Source of the DNA: Oryzias latipes
Lineage: Eukaryota > Chordata > Actinopteri > Beloniformes > Adrianichthyidae
Assembly: GCF_002234675.1 (NCBI RefSeq)
Contig: NC_019868.2
Location: 6,232,433 to 6,296,432, forward strand
Direction: 5' to 3'
Length of the DNA stretch: 64,000 nucleotides
Part shown: positions 34,746 through 45,900 of the stretch, piece by piece
Layout: each line of letters begins with the position of its first letter
Numbering within the stretch: position 1 is the first letter of the stretch
The notes under the pieces: model-generated
Database searches by the model: none
The model's input: only the letters and a program-made list of their open reading frames with translations
Told to the model about the DNA's origin: nothing
Program-made: the position numbers and the translations under genes

Positions 34746-35419
34746 ATAAATATGAAGACAATACAGGATGGGTTAAAATAGAAAACGTTTCCTGATGTGC
34801 CTTACCTTGATGTAACAAGAGTGGTGTACTTTTAGGACTAAAATCTTTAAATCACTACTTTTTTTTAAATTACACTCTTAATTATAGGCTCATACACCAT
34901 ATGAAGAAATGTTAAACATTGTTTTTCCAATTCTGGACTTTTAGGATACTTGCCTAAGTAAGGCACAGTTTCACAAACCCTGTACAAAAAGTGGTAGTAT
35001 GCATAGTTTATTGTTTGGTTTTGCTTATTTAAAGCTACTAAAACACAACAATGAATAATACCGTGTAGTTGATATCATGACTGAGAAATTATAACCATGG
35101 ACATTTGGCATTCACATAAAACCATTTCACACCAGAGTCCACTGTGCTTTAGCTCTTGGTCCACTCTTTAAACCCATATTGATTGTTTTCCAATTTGCTA
35201 CATTAACCATTTCAACTTTACTATGGGGTCATAGTGGTACTGTTTGAATTACCTGGCATGTCCTTCACTTCTCACACTTTAGTAAGTTTGCTTAGTTTAC
35301 TAAGTGCAAACAAAAAGCTAAGATGTTTGTTCCAAAATTTAAGTTGCACAGAAGTAACACAAAAAATGCATCACATCCCCAGCCAGACGACTTCATCTTT
35401 TGATTGTGCAGCACTGCTT

Positions 35420-36200
35420 GTACCAAAAATATTAAAAAAAAAGAAAAGAGTAAACAATGGAAACTTCAGCATGGCAGTGGTTGGTCTTTAAAAATAGAGT
35501 GTGGTTACACAGTGGTTCTTATTCCTGTCAAGCAAACAGCCTAAACCTCAAGAGCACTTTTTTGTTGTTGAGCTGCAATGACTCAAATCTTTTCACAGTT
35601 TGACCAAGTCTTTTTTTATTTTATATTTTATTTGTGTGTGTGGGTGGGGGGAGGGGTGAGGCCTTCAATGGTTAATGTTTAGGACACACACTGATCTGTC
35701 AGACAAAACCCAGTTTGGAAATGTTGAGTAAAAAATTGTGGGGGGTTGGGAAACCAGATATATTGATTTGGGATTAATAAAAGTGTATAAACCAAAAGTT
35801 ATTCTACTTAAAATTATTCATTAGATTTATTAGTTAATCAATAGGAATCCAAACTGCACCAGTTAGAATCTTCACTTCTTTTTAAATGTGGCTCACGTGC
35901 AGTCAAGTCTCTTCTGAGTAAACGTTGCTTGATCAGAAGGGGAATACCTCAGTAACCACAGATTTTGTCTGGCAGAGTAGCCAGACATTTTTTTGGTTTG
36001 TCTTTTGTTTTTTTTGCTGTGTTACAAAGAGAGACAAATACATTTTATGCAGGTTTGCCTTATATTCAAGTAAAATCTTTTCAAACAGCATTTTAAATCA
36101 ATACAGACATCAACCAAGGAGCTTTTTGATGTCCTGTGTTCTCTCCTTTCATCGTGGGGTTACGTTTCACAAAAACCCTGCAATATGTTTAAACTCTCAA
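35420..36200. repeat. Conserved noncoding block shared with 47275-47850
   Basis: Aligned words occur in the same order in both blocks: 'gtggttacacagtggttctt' (35501), 'cctgtcaagcaaac' (35525), 'ttaggacacac' (35680), 'gcagtcaagtctcttctgag' (35900) and 'accacagattttgtctggca' (35956). The other block has close variants. Both lie 3' of a minus-strand NITR gene (NITR-E here, NITR-F there), so this is probably an old segmental duplication of NITR flank. No open frame is conserved between them. Confidence 0.65.
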
Positions 36201-36654
36201 AGTTCAAACCTTCATAAGAAAATATGTCCAATAGCATAGAATGCAAACAAAGATCTGATCATGATCAAAGATTAATGTAAATGTGGCAAGCTGCATGTAT
36301 TCTATGCAGGATACACAGCAAGTTTTAAAATGATTGACAAGGCCAACAGCCGATGCTGATGAGGAACAGTGTACTGTTTGAAAAAAAAAGCATGCAGCAT
36401 TGCACTGAAAAAATCAAGATAACAAAAGGTGAACTGCAAAACAGAGAGGGAACACGGTTCATGTCAGAGAGTTAACGGTTTAGCCACACAGCTAATTTTT
36501 CTTTTATAGAAAGGTGTAGTTAAAAATTGGCCATAGGGTGGCATGGGGCCTAGAGGTCGACCTATTATTAGTTGCGGCATATATCAAATATCAATACTGA
36601 TATTTGATATTTTGGAGTACTGTATATCTAAATTTTGAACTGTTTATTTTGGCC

Positions 36655-36930
36655 CAGGGGCGGCTGTGGTGCAGCGGTAGGGCGGTCGACCCGTGATCGT
36701 AAGATTGCAGGTTCGATTCCCGCCTTGCACGCCCATGTGTCGAAGTGTCCTCGGGCAGGACACTGAACCCCACCTTGCCTCTGGTGGGAGGTTGGCGCCA
36801 GTGTTTGGCAGCGGAGCCGCCGCTAGTGTGTGAATGTGTGTGTGTGTGCATGGGTGAATGGGACTGTGACTGTAAAGCACTTTGTGCCTTCATAGGAAGG
36901 TAGAAAGCGCTATATAAGTATACGCCATTT
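36655..36930 (+). repeat. tRNA-derived SINE
   Basis: A tRNA-like head has an A-box-like 'ggctgtggtgcagcggtagg' and a perfect B box GGTTCGATTCC (36710-36720). It is followed by a body with 'tgtcgaagtgtcctcgggca' and a LINE-type tail 'aaagcgctatataagtatac'. RNA polymerase III transcription and LINE-assisted movement are the family expectation. Confidence 0.8.
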
Positions 36931-37794
36931 ACCATTTTAGATGCAGTCATGCCTCTCTGTCTCAAAGCATTGTCCACCCATGGTTCCATGTCACACTACG
37001 AGCAACAAGGGCTGTTACTTTTAACTTGTTAATAAAGCATTAACACCAATGTCTCTTAATGCCGTTAACTGAGCCTTAAAACGTGAATGTTTGTCCTCTC
37101 TGTTCTGTGCACAGGTATACGTAGCTACAGTTCCTCCCACACAGAGTTTGCCTCTGGTACAAGTGACAAAGAATGACTCCCAGTACAGCCAAGCAGAGAG
37201 GTAGGCTTAAGCAGTGACAGTAAAGGTTAAAATGCTTAAAATGTTTTTCAGATACATGAAAATGAGGAAGGAGGGACCACCACCTTCCAGAGCTCAGGCG
37301 TAAAGGTCAAAGAAAAAGAGTTAGGAAAGCCAAGGACAACCAGTTTGAGGGAGACCTGCCTCCATTCTAAAAGGAGAGCAAGATGAATGTTAAAGGGACA
37401 GATCCAATAGACGTTACGCCTTCATGCACGTTTTTATGATATGATCAATGACAATATTGATAATACAAACCTGCATGTCCAAAAAGGAAAAGCCATGATG
37501 GCATTAAGCTCAGAGTACCTGAAAACAAGTCATGAAATGAACATGGTGATGTCATATGCCATATACCCAACATCCAGAATGAACCACTGAAGTAATGCCA
37601 GAGAACAGATTTGAGCAAACTTTAGGATACATTATGTACATTAGATCACATTTGTCAAGGACAATGTTGTTAAACTGTTCTATGGGAGTCAGAAGGGAGG
37701 AACTTCCCTCAGCTTTCCGGCCCATAGCCATGGATGTTAGAAACAAACCAGAGCTACTCTTCCACTGGAGAATTGTAAGAGTAGCTTTCCAGAG

Positions 37795-38105
37795 GCTTTT
37801 CCTCTATGCATTATAAAGACACTAGAGATTATCAGTGCCCTTGTCCAGCTGTTCTGCAGAGTTGAGGTGCCAAACGAAATTATCACAGATCAGGCTATGC
37901 ATTTCACCTCTGGCACAATAAAAGAACTGCAGAAGGAACTGGGCATCAAAGGCAGAAGGAAAACCCCAAACTATCCAAAGACTGACGGTTTGATTGCAAG
38001 TGTCAACCAAACACTAAAACAGATGTTCCTTAAGTTTGTGTCAGATACAAGCCATGATTGTGATAAGTGGCTGCCTTTTGTCCTGTTTGTCTACAGGTAG
38101 GCCCT
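37795..38105 (+). mobile_element. Ty3/Gypsy integrase fossil
   Basis: The frame EVPNEIITDQAMHFTSGTI, followed by KELQKELGIKGRRKTPNY, PKTDGLIASVNQTLKQMF and WLPFVLFVYR, is the central part of a Ty3/Gypsy-type integrase core. No LTR, protease or reverse transcriptase is recognisable next to it. It is a broken, isolated fragment and probably old. Confidence 0.75.
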
Positions 38106-38889
38106 TTAAGCATCAACTGGCTTCTTTTTTTTTGACATTAAGAAGTATTGAGATGGTGCTGTAGTTTTTTGAGTTGGGTTGTGGACGATGCAGGTGCAGG
38201 TTCTGGTGCGGCCACACATAAAAGATACACCTGCAGAGGTTTGTGTAGCCACCTCAAGAGCCATCATGAATATGGGAGGTAGTACTTTTGTGCGTCTGGT
38301 AAGTATATTGTGAAGTATTTGTAAAGAAAACATAAGTTACACGCACTTATGACGTACAAGTCATGCTGTCATATTCTGTACCCTAATGCTGCACTCTAGC
38401 CATTAGTGCGGTGCTCACACTGACACCCAATTGATATTTCCTAATTTCTAACAGTAAGGCTGCAAGACTAGAACACGCAAAGGGCGTACAAAGAGCATGC
38501 ACTTATTACTTCCACTACACTAATGGGCTCCTTTTACACTGCGCAGGTTTTGGAGGGTTAAAAAATGATCAATAAGTATGACATACCTGTGTTTGACCTA
38601 CTTCACCCATTCTCTGTTGTTTAAGTGTTTGCTACGACTTGTAGCCTGCAGCATGTTTGTAGCATGCCCGTGTGCCCCATACAGGTTTGCCCATTTTTCT
38701 CCAGCAGACATCCTGTATATCCACTCATAAGCAGCTGTGACTGAGGCATTAATTAATTAAGTAAATTAATGGTCACTTTTATGACTTCAAAGCACAGCAA
38801 ACAAGTTTAGCCATCTTTGCAAATCAATGATGTTGACAGTGCATGTCATAATCTTTAGTTGGAGTTATTCGAGCTTCAGGCCTCAGGTC

Positions 38890-39080
38890 AAAGATCCTGG
38901 GTCCTGCACTTGAGGCCTTTTACCGCCTGCTTCCCCCTGACGTGATGCCACAGCTGCTAATTCACACTGCTCCTTTCATGTGTATCTTTGGGAGCACCTA
39001 TATCTGTGAACGGATGTTTTCTATCATGGATCTAAACCAGATCTTGTTCTTTCAATATGGTGAATACAAAGACCTTTCTA
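38890..39080 (+). mobile_element. hAT transposase C-terminal fragment
   Basis: The frame FYRLLPPDVMPQLLIHTAP and then FMCIFGSTYICERMFSIMD is the hAT C-terminal dimerisation region (consensus FGSTY.CE..FS.M). It belongs to the ZBED/Charlie-like branch, as does the N-terminal relic at 26428, though the two need not be one element. Confidence 0.75.
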
Positions 39081-39365
39081 AAAAAAAAAAAAGAAAACAC
39101 ATCAACAACATACTGAAAAGGTTCAACATGCAAAACTGTAAACACAGAGAACCTCCCTGTGATTAGAACCTCAGTTGCACAGAAAATTGTATGAAGACGA
39201 AATATATTCAGTTATTATACTTAGATCAGTTATCTCTTTATTTTAAATTTAACTCAAGGTAACAATCTAACACTTAATCGTTCACAGAGATTTAGAACAT
39301 AGAGCACATATCTTCTTTTAATATTCAAGTCATATATAATCTATCATAAATATATTAAATCAGAA

Positions 39366-40808
39366 TTAAAGGGCCTCCTGGGATGTTGCAAATCTACCAG
39401 CTTCCCTCTTCGTGAAGGTTGCAGCTGAATATGTCAGTGAATCATTTTTACTCTGAGAAAAAACATAAAAATGAAAGAAATTACATATTTGAAAACAATT
39501 AGGACAGATAATGATTTAGGCATCATTTTACATTTTACCTTTTGATGATTTTGGTCATCTAAGGAGTGTAAGATATCTGCTTCCAAGACAAAAAAACAAA
39601 ATTTTTTATCATATTTTTAAACACTTGGTATTTAATCAAGTAATATAACATGGTTTACCGTTGCAAGAACTGCCTGACTTCTTTTTTATTTTATAAAGTA
39701 AGAAAATTATAACAAATATGCTGGCAGAGAAAGTGGCAAACAAGACAAGGAGAACAGTGTTGGCTGTTTGTAAATCCCACATCTGGGGTTCTGAAAAAAA
39801 AAAACAGTCAATGATTGTAAAAAATGTAAGAAAGTTGAAAATAGAAATAATTTTTGGATGTTGCCCTGTTGTGCTGAAAGATGAAAAACATTTACCGGTC
39901 AGTGTTGTTCCATTTCCATAAAAGATCTCTCCACATGCAGCCACAGCACAGTAGTAAGTCCCAGCATCAGAGGAGATGAAATTCTTGTTAAAGCTGTAGA
40001 CACATTTCTGCACAGAGGGAGCTTCAGGAGTCCTCAAACATTCATCAGAACTGTTTCCATGAGCATAAATAACATGAGGATGAGATTTGTTTGATTGGGT
40101 TTTGAACCAGAACACTCTCTGTTCTGCTGCACAGGTTTCATGGTCAGAGCTGGAGAGGACTGAACACTCTAGAGTGATGGGGTCTTCTGGATAGACTTGA
40201 TCAGATAAAAACCTCTCAGTGACAGCAACAATGTGTGGTTCTCTGCCTAGAAAATATAGAGTAATAATTATAGAAAAATAATCAGTAAATATTAGTAATT
40301 TTTAAAATGGTAATGTTCTTACCTTTGACACTCAGAAATGTTCCAGTCAAAAATGTCAAATCCAGGTTTTGAACTTTAATGCAGTAATAAACACCATCAT
40401 CACTTTCCATGGCTCCATTTATTTCCAGAACAAAGGACCCAGGTTCTTGCTTTGCTGTAATGTGAGATTTCCTGATTTCATCGTCAAAGTCAAAGTTCAT
40501 TGTTCCTCCCAGAAGTTCAGGCTTTTTCCCAGAAACAATCCTGATCCAAAATAAGTTCTCTCTGTAGAGAACATTCGTCTGGCGAGCGCACGTTAGTTTA
40601 ACATCTTCTCCAACAGGAACCGTCTTTGTCGTGAAATGATATTCATTCGCACAATCTGAAAAAAAAGTTTTAAAAATCCCTCATTATTAATAAACTTAGG
40701 TATAGATTACCAACAGTTGTGCTTATTTATTTCATAAAACACTGCAAATTCCAAAAAGTACTTACATCCATTTGTAATAATGAAAAGTACATAAAACAGA
40801 ATCATCAT
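39366..40808 (-). CDS. Novel immune-type receptor (NITR-E), complete, short tail
   Basis: This is the paralogue of NITR-D with an intact ectodomain. Exons are 40766-40808 (leader MMILFYVLFIITNG), 40323-40655 (V), 39896-40246 (I), 39659-39790 (transmembrane), 39539-39576 and 39366-39452. Phases run 1-1-1-1-0 and the protein is 327 residues. The V domain shows LTCARQT, LFWIRIVSG and DGVYYCIKV. The I domain has three cysteine pairs, VFWFKTQS, YYCAVAACGE and FYGNGT. The transmembrane segment (TVLLVLFATFSASIFVIIF) is uncharged. The tail keeps SLTYSAATF (LxYxxA, one step from ITIM) but ends at TAA after SQEAL. One extra base relative to NITR-D shifts the frame and removes the distal TFYSDI tyrosine motif. 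Leader, V and I exons are almost identical to NITR-D. Confidence 0.91.
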
Positions 40809-40885
40809 TTTGTATTGGTCTACTGGTGGCTGCAGAGAAAAATAAAAGAAAGTCTTAGCCTGAGCGATCTAAATGTAATGATGGA

Positions 40886-40925
40886 AAAGGGGCGGGATCA
40901 CATATAAAACCACCTGATTGGACTT
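40886..40925 (-). promoter_or_regulatory. NITR-E promoter elements
   Basis: On the minus strand, in order toward the gene: CCAAT at 40917-40921, a TATA-like TTTATATG at about 40901-40908, and a GC box CCGCCCC at about 40889-40896. The leader ATG follows about 80 nt later. Spacing is the same as for NITR-D. Confidence 0.5.
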
Positions 40926-40989
40926 TCTGCATGCTGACGTTTCACTGTTAACCACAATGGAAATAATACCAGCCATTTTCAGTCTACTG

Positions 40990-42925
40990 ATAAGATTAGA
41001 ACAATTAGAACATGTCACATCTTTAGAACACCTACAAACAAAACTTTATTAAGTGCAGTTTTGGAAAAAAATGAACAAATATCAGACTGGCTAGTTTGGC
41101 ATCCTGGGCGAAACACTGCATGTCCAACCAAGCCCTACCCTTAACAAGTCAGAGCCTCCCTTCAAACAAACAAACAATAGCAAGACTACATAAAACAAGA
41201 AAACTAGGGAATATTCAATCTAAACACCAATGTCATTGGTAGAAATCCTTATTTCCACAAATAAACAAAAATTAAATCAAATAAATAAAAAATAAAATAT
41301 AGTAACTTATTTATTAATCATGTTTATTTAGTCTATATTTTATATGTAATAAATTGAATTTTTAAATCAATATAGTAAAATAATAGTTTATACTTAATTT
41401 TAGTATTTTCAAATTATTCATATTATTACGCTTTTCCATGTTGTTCTTAAACACAGGAAACGTAAAAAATATAAAAAGACAAAACACTGACCTTTCTGGC
41501 CTTGGTTCCCCCCCCCCCCCCCCCATGTAATCAACAACTCTGGAAATGGGCAGTTTTAGTCTAAGAAACCAGCGATAGACAAAAACAAAAAGAAACTAGT
41601 GATGTTCCTTTTTCTTATTTTTGGGTGCCCAAAAAACAAGCGCGCATCTTGCCCATATTTAAAGACGCCTCTGTCACCAAATGTCACCATCTTTTCATTT
41701 ATTCAGCTTTGCTAATCAGGTGAACGCCTTCATCTACCTTTGTAAAGAGGTAAAGAATAATTTGATTCTTGCATTTCAATGTGTCAGATTTGAACCTCAA
41801 TTTGAGTAATGTTTTGGGATCCATCAATCGCAATGTAGGCAATGTTTCTAATTGACCTAATTATAGGCAAAAGAACAAGATGGAAACAGGCTGTTTTTGA
41901 AAGTCTAATTCTAAGCTTACCTTAATTTTGACTTTTTTGCTTGGTTCTACAAACCCAAGTTCTTCCATCACCGAGGTAATCGAGATAGAGGGAAGCAGGA
42001 TTTGTGTTGGTCTCAGGCAACTAGCAGAAACTTTGACTCAGAGCTGTGGGAGAGAGCAGGATCTACATAGGCAGCTGCAGTGTAGTAGTCTGCAGGATTA
42101 AAACAAATTTGAAGTTATCTTGTAGGTAATCTCAAAGATTAATAACGAGATCTGTTTAAAAATAAACGGAAGCAAAAATGATATGAGCTTCAAAAATACA
42201 TTATGAAAATAGGATGGGTGAAAAAAAGTCTTGTTTTTAGCACAAAACTTAGTACCAGAAAAGACATAAAATCTTTAAAAAAAAAGAAAGCAAAACTCAG
42301 AGACACTATTAGAAAAACTGAAAATTAAAAACTAAACTGAGTTCTTTAACCGTGCTCCTTCTAAACCAAAAGCTCTTTCTCTCTGCCAATCCATGGTGAG
42401 CACATCTCCTCAAAGGCTGTGACAGATTCTAGTTTCACTCAGAAATTTTGAACTGTTATTTCTCTTCATCGTTCTGTGCATGCACATTATTGATTCAGAC
42501 ATTATTGATTGATATCTGATTCTGGTTTTATTGCAGAATCAGAGTGAGAACTGCAAAACAAGCATGAACTACTCTCATGGAGAAGTTCTGCATGATACCT
42601 GAATGAAACATGCTTTAATTATGTTTAAAAGTGACACAAAAAGGTAAACAGTTCATTGGAATCTATATACTTGTCAAATTAAATGATTAATTAATTTCCA
42701 TTGGATTTAATGCAATAAAACGCTGAACGTGCAGTTTCTATAAATTACTCATGGTGTTATGTAAACCTGTATTATCAAGTCCCTGACAGAAATGACAAGA
42801 ATCACAAAGACGAGGTTTTGGTTAATATGTGTATTGTAATATCAGCATCATGTCTTTTTCAATCATATTCAGGATGGACTTTATTTAATGTTTATAATGA
42901 TTTTGAGAAATAATAAGATCAATTA
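40990..42925. other. No gene recognised; C-run and possible Ig-domain relic
   Basis: Mostly AT-rich DNA with a C-run at 41510-41524. On the minus strand near 42045-42115 a frame reads NPADYYTAAAYVDPALSHS, recalling the end of a V domain (..DYYCA..) with Cys changed to Thr. No upstream V exon could be traced, so this stays tentative. Confidence 0.3.
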
Positions 42926-42928
42926 AGT

Positions 42929-43478
42929 TTATGAAGACTCTCATTCATCCAGGTTGGTTCTATAGTAGTAGGTTTAGGGGCGGTCATCTGGACTTGGTTT
43001 TAAAGTTAGAAGAAGACGTTTCACCTTTTATCCAAGAGGCTTTGTCAATTCTGAATTAGCTGGTCGAAGAGCTGGTATATATGCGCTCATGGGGGAGGAG
43101 TCAGACCTGAAACTGGATGGAATTGTCAACTTAGCCTACATGTTTTCGGTCGTTAAGAGTCCTTTCTCATCAGCTGGAGGTTGGGGAGCCAGTGACTCCC
43201 TCCCCAAACTGGTCATCTCTTTCAGCCGTTAACGACCAAGGTGGAACTGGTTCGGTTTGTTCGTGTTTCACACTGCCGTAGATGGATGGAAGAATAAACC
43301 TGAGACCACCATTCCTATTAAGAGGTTTATCCTTCTTGACAAAGATGGCTTCTTTCACTCCTCCCTCAAACCATCCTTTCTCTCTAGCCAGATAGACAAA
43401 GCCTCTTGGATAAAAGGTGAAACGTCTTCTAACTTTAAAACTAAGTCCAGATGACAGCCCATAAACCTACTACAAAAG
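42929..43478 (-). mobile_element. Penelope-like element 3' fragment with inverted flanks
   Basis: The minus-strand frame KEAIFVKKDKPLNRNGGLRF and ILPSIYGSVKH fits the region following the GIY-YIG endonuclease of Penelope-like retroelements. It is flanked by inverted copies of 'gtaggtttaggggcggtcat' (42969) and 'ctcttggataaaaggtgaaa' (43404), the sequences that form the compact foldback at 14921-15165. The reverse-transcriptase part is missing. Confidence 0.6.
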
Positions 43479-44361
43479 ATCAATTAAATCCTTTTTGTCA
43501 TTTAGCATTTCAACAATTCCAAAACACTTTTAGTTATAAAAATCAACAATTCCAAAGAACCAGGATAAAATTTCCCATTAAGGAAGATCCTGGCATATTT
43601 AAAGTATAATTTCTTTGAACAAAACATTTTAGGTAAACTCCGACCAATGGGTTATATCGCTAGAGGAGACACGCCCGCTTGGGAAGCCTGGCCGACGGTG
43701 GTGGAGCGCGACGCCATCATGGTGAGGTCATTGGCGCCCACATGACAATGCTTTCTATAGCCTTTGGTGGCATCTAAGTAGCTTTTATATAATTTATATT
43801 TATTCGTATTTCTAAATATTTATACATATATATAAATGTATAATAATAATACTCTGCGCCAACTGTCCCGCCCACAACTCAGAATTTTTTTTATTGAGGC
43901 TAAAATTGACACAATCGTAATTATAGAACTACAGGGAACACTTTTACAACAGATCCAAAAACGTCTTAAAGAAAATTGGTGAAAAACAGTCAGACAAGTG
44001 GAGAGGAATAAGTACTGCTCTTTTACCATTGAGTGTAAACATGCATGTCTTGAAGTGCTGAGACGCCAGAGAGGACATGGAAGGAAAATGTATTCAAAAG
44101 TCTTTGGTTAGCAAATTGTGTCATGTCAAAGAATCCAAACCCCATCAAAACGTTTCTAAATCAGGGATGTCAGACATACGGCCAGATGGTTTAATCACGC
44201 CCACTCATGAAGAGTAAAAATTATAAGGATATTTTTAAAAAAAAGCACATTTCTAGTCCATTCCTGGGACGATTTATGTTTTTTTTAAAATAAATAACCA
44301 AAATGCGCAATTCCCCCACAAGGGTGTGCCAAGAAAAATTAATCCAAGGGAAACAGCATAC
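43479..44361. other. No gene recognised
   Basis: AT-rich DNA with one GC-rich patch (43650-43745, 'gacacgcccgcttgggaagc...') of unknown nature, and a hAT-like phrase (atcagggatgtcagacatac) at 44160. Confidence 0.35.
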
Positions 44362-44551
44362 TGTCATGGTTCCTCTGTCAGCCCCGCCCCTCTCTGCTCT
44401 GCTCTGGAGGATTCCCAGCTGTTGCCACTCACCTCGTCAGCCACTCTGCTCTGCTCTGGAGGATTCCCCAAATTACTTACCATAAATCTCTCCTGTTCTC
44501 CTTCCGGGTTCCAGCATCTGGGTCTGTCTCGAAGTCTCGAAAACCATGACA
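44362..44551. mobile_element. Short LTR-like repeat
   Basis: It starts TGTCATGGTT and ends AACCATGACA, a 10-bp inverted repeat with TG...CA ends like Ty3/Gypsy LTRs. The interior carries two copies of 'tctgctctgctctggaggat'. Only about 190 bp long, with no internal retroelement sequence beside it. Probably a fossil, shortened solo LTR. Confidence 0.4.
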
Positions 44552-45129
44552 CATCGATCAGGACCATATATATTTGGACAGAGACACATTTTTTCTAATT
44601 TTGTTTCTGTACATTACCACAGTGAATTTTAAATAAAACAACGCCGATGCCATTGAAGTGCAGACTTTCAGCTTTTATCCCATGGGTTGAACAAAAAGAT
44701 TGCGTACAAATGTGTAAAAAATATTAAATATGTTTCTATAAGAATGATCAGGAGTGACACCCTCATGACCAAAATGTTGTCTTGTTTTGGACATATTTTA
44801 TTTTAACAACATGGGTTATGAATCTTCAGACAAAACCAGAGGTATTTCTGAATAAACCCTTTCATAATCGAGGCCAAACTTTATTTATTTTAGATGTAGT
44901 TAATACAAGTCTACAAGGGCGGGGCCTGTCCAAACACACACTCAAATGTTATAAACATACCTGTTGGTTCCAAAAATGTTCACAAGTCAACATGTACACA
45001 ATACGAATAATGTTCACACACGCATACCTATGTATTCAAACCAACTTGTGTGAAATATTTCATTCAATCACACAAAATATTAGTGCAAAGGTGAGCTAAC
45101 ACCTGTGCTCTAGTGAGTGTTTATGTTCT
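44552..45129. other. No gene recognised
   Basis: AT-rich sequence without a recognisable exon, terminal repeat or transposon protein on either strand. Confidence 0.4.
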
Positions 45130-45900
45130 TCTAAAATGGATGATGGAATGTAAAAAGAAAGAAGGAGAGTGCCCAGTCATCCTTACACCAAGACCCCCAC
45201 CTCAGCAGCAGTGGCAGCCAGAACCCCCCAATACCCGCACGGCAGCAGATAGAGAACAACCGCCCCCTGGGTGACCACATCCGCCACCCAGGCCAGGGCC
45301 AGCAGGATCGCCACGGGGCCCCCAGAGCCAGAGAGCAGGGAGGCACGGGGGGACAGAGAGCGCAGCCCCAGCCCAACCAGGAGAGCAGCCCCCCCACCGC
45401 TACAGGAGGGTCCAATCGCTACAGGATGGCCCAATACGCACCCCAGACAAGCACCTCATCACTACCCAGGAGTTTTGGGCACACCCCCCCCCCCCCAACC
45501 CCAGGTAAGAGACAGGACCTCTCTAGGGAGACCCGCCCCACACTCCAGGCAACTCGGCACACGGTTGGTCCAAGAAGGAGCAAGGCAGGGGCCATCCCCG
45601 CCCAGGAGGAGGACACCCAGGAGAAGAGGGGATCCTCAAGAAGTGTCGTAAACATGCCCCGCCAGGCTCACCCACAGTTGGAAATTTGGCGAGGGCCAGC
45701 GTTTAGGGACACCACAGGACTCGGACACCCCCCAGCTCAGGTGGGATGTGATCCCGGGCTCTTGGCCTTGCCAGAAAGCTCAGGGATCCCTCTCCCTGCA
45801 TGGAAAGAGGGCTGCCGGGCCCAGGAAGACAGCACCCAGGGAACACGGCCGCCGTTGCCAAGGGCCCAGAACCCTTTACCAGGGATGGGGTAGGGGACAG
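45130..45900. other. GC-rich island of unknown origin
   Basis: Sharp change to C/A-rich, GC-high sequence between AT-rich flanks. It has a C-run (45485-45498), followed after 45937 by a short GT repeat. Long open frames exist on both strands, but their proline/arginine/glycine-rich products reflect base composition and show no known domain. Most likely a repeat-derived block; I cannot name the family. Confidence 0.4.

Noticed and set aside
36710-36720. tRNA gene suggested by a perfect B box
   Set aside because: No cloverleaf can be drawn; the body and tail match a SINE with a second copy at 34540.
36591-36989. 132-residue minus-strand frame
   Set aside because: It is antisense through a tRNA-derived SINE; the apparent protein comes from the repeat.
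45271-45893. Overlapping long proline- and arginine-rich frames in the GC-rich island
   Set aside because: Length follows from GC bias; frames are open on both strands and no domain is seen.
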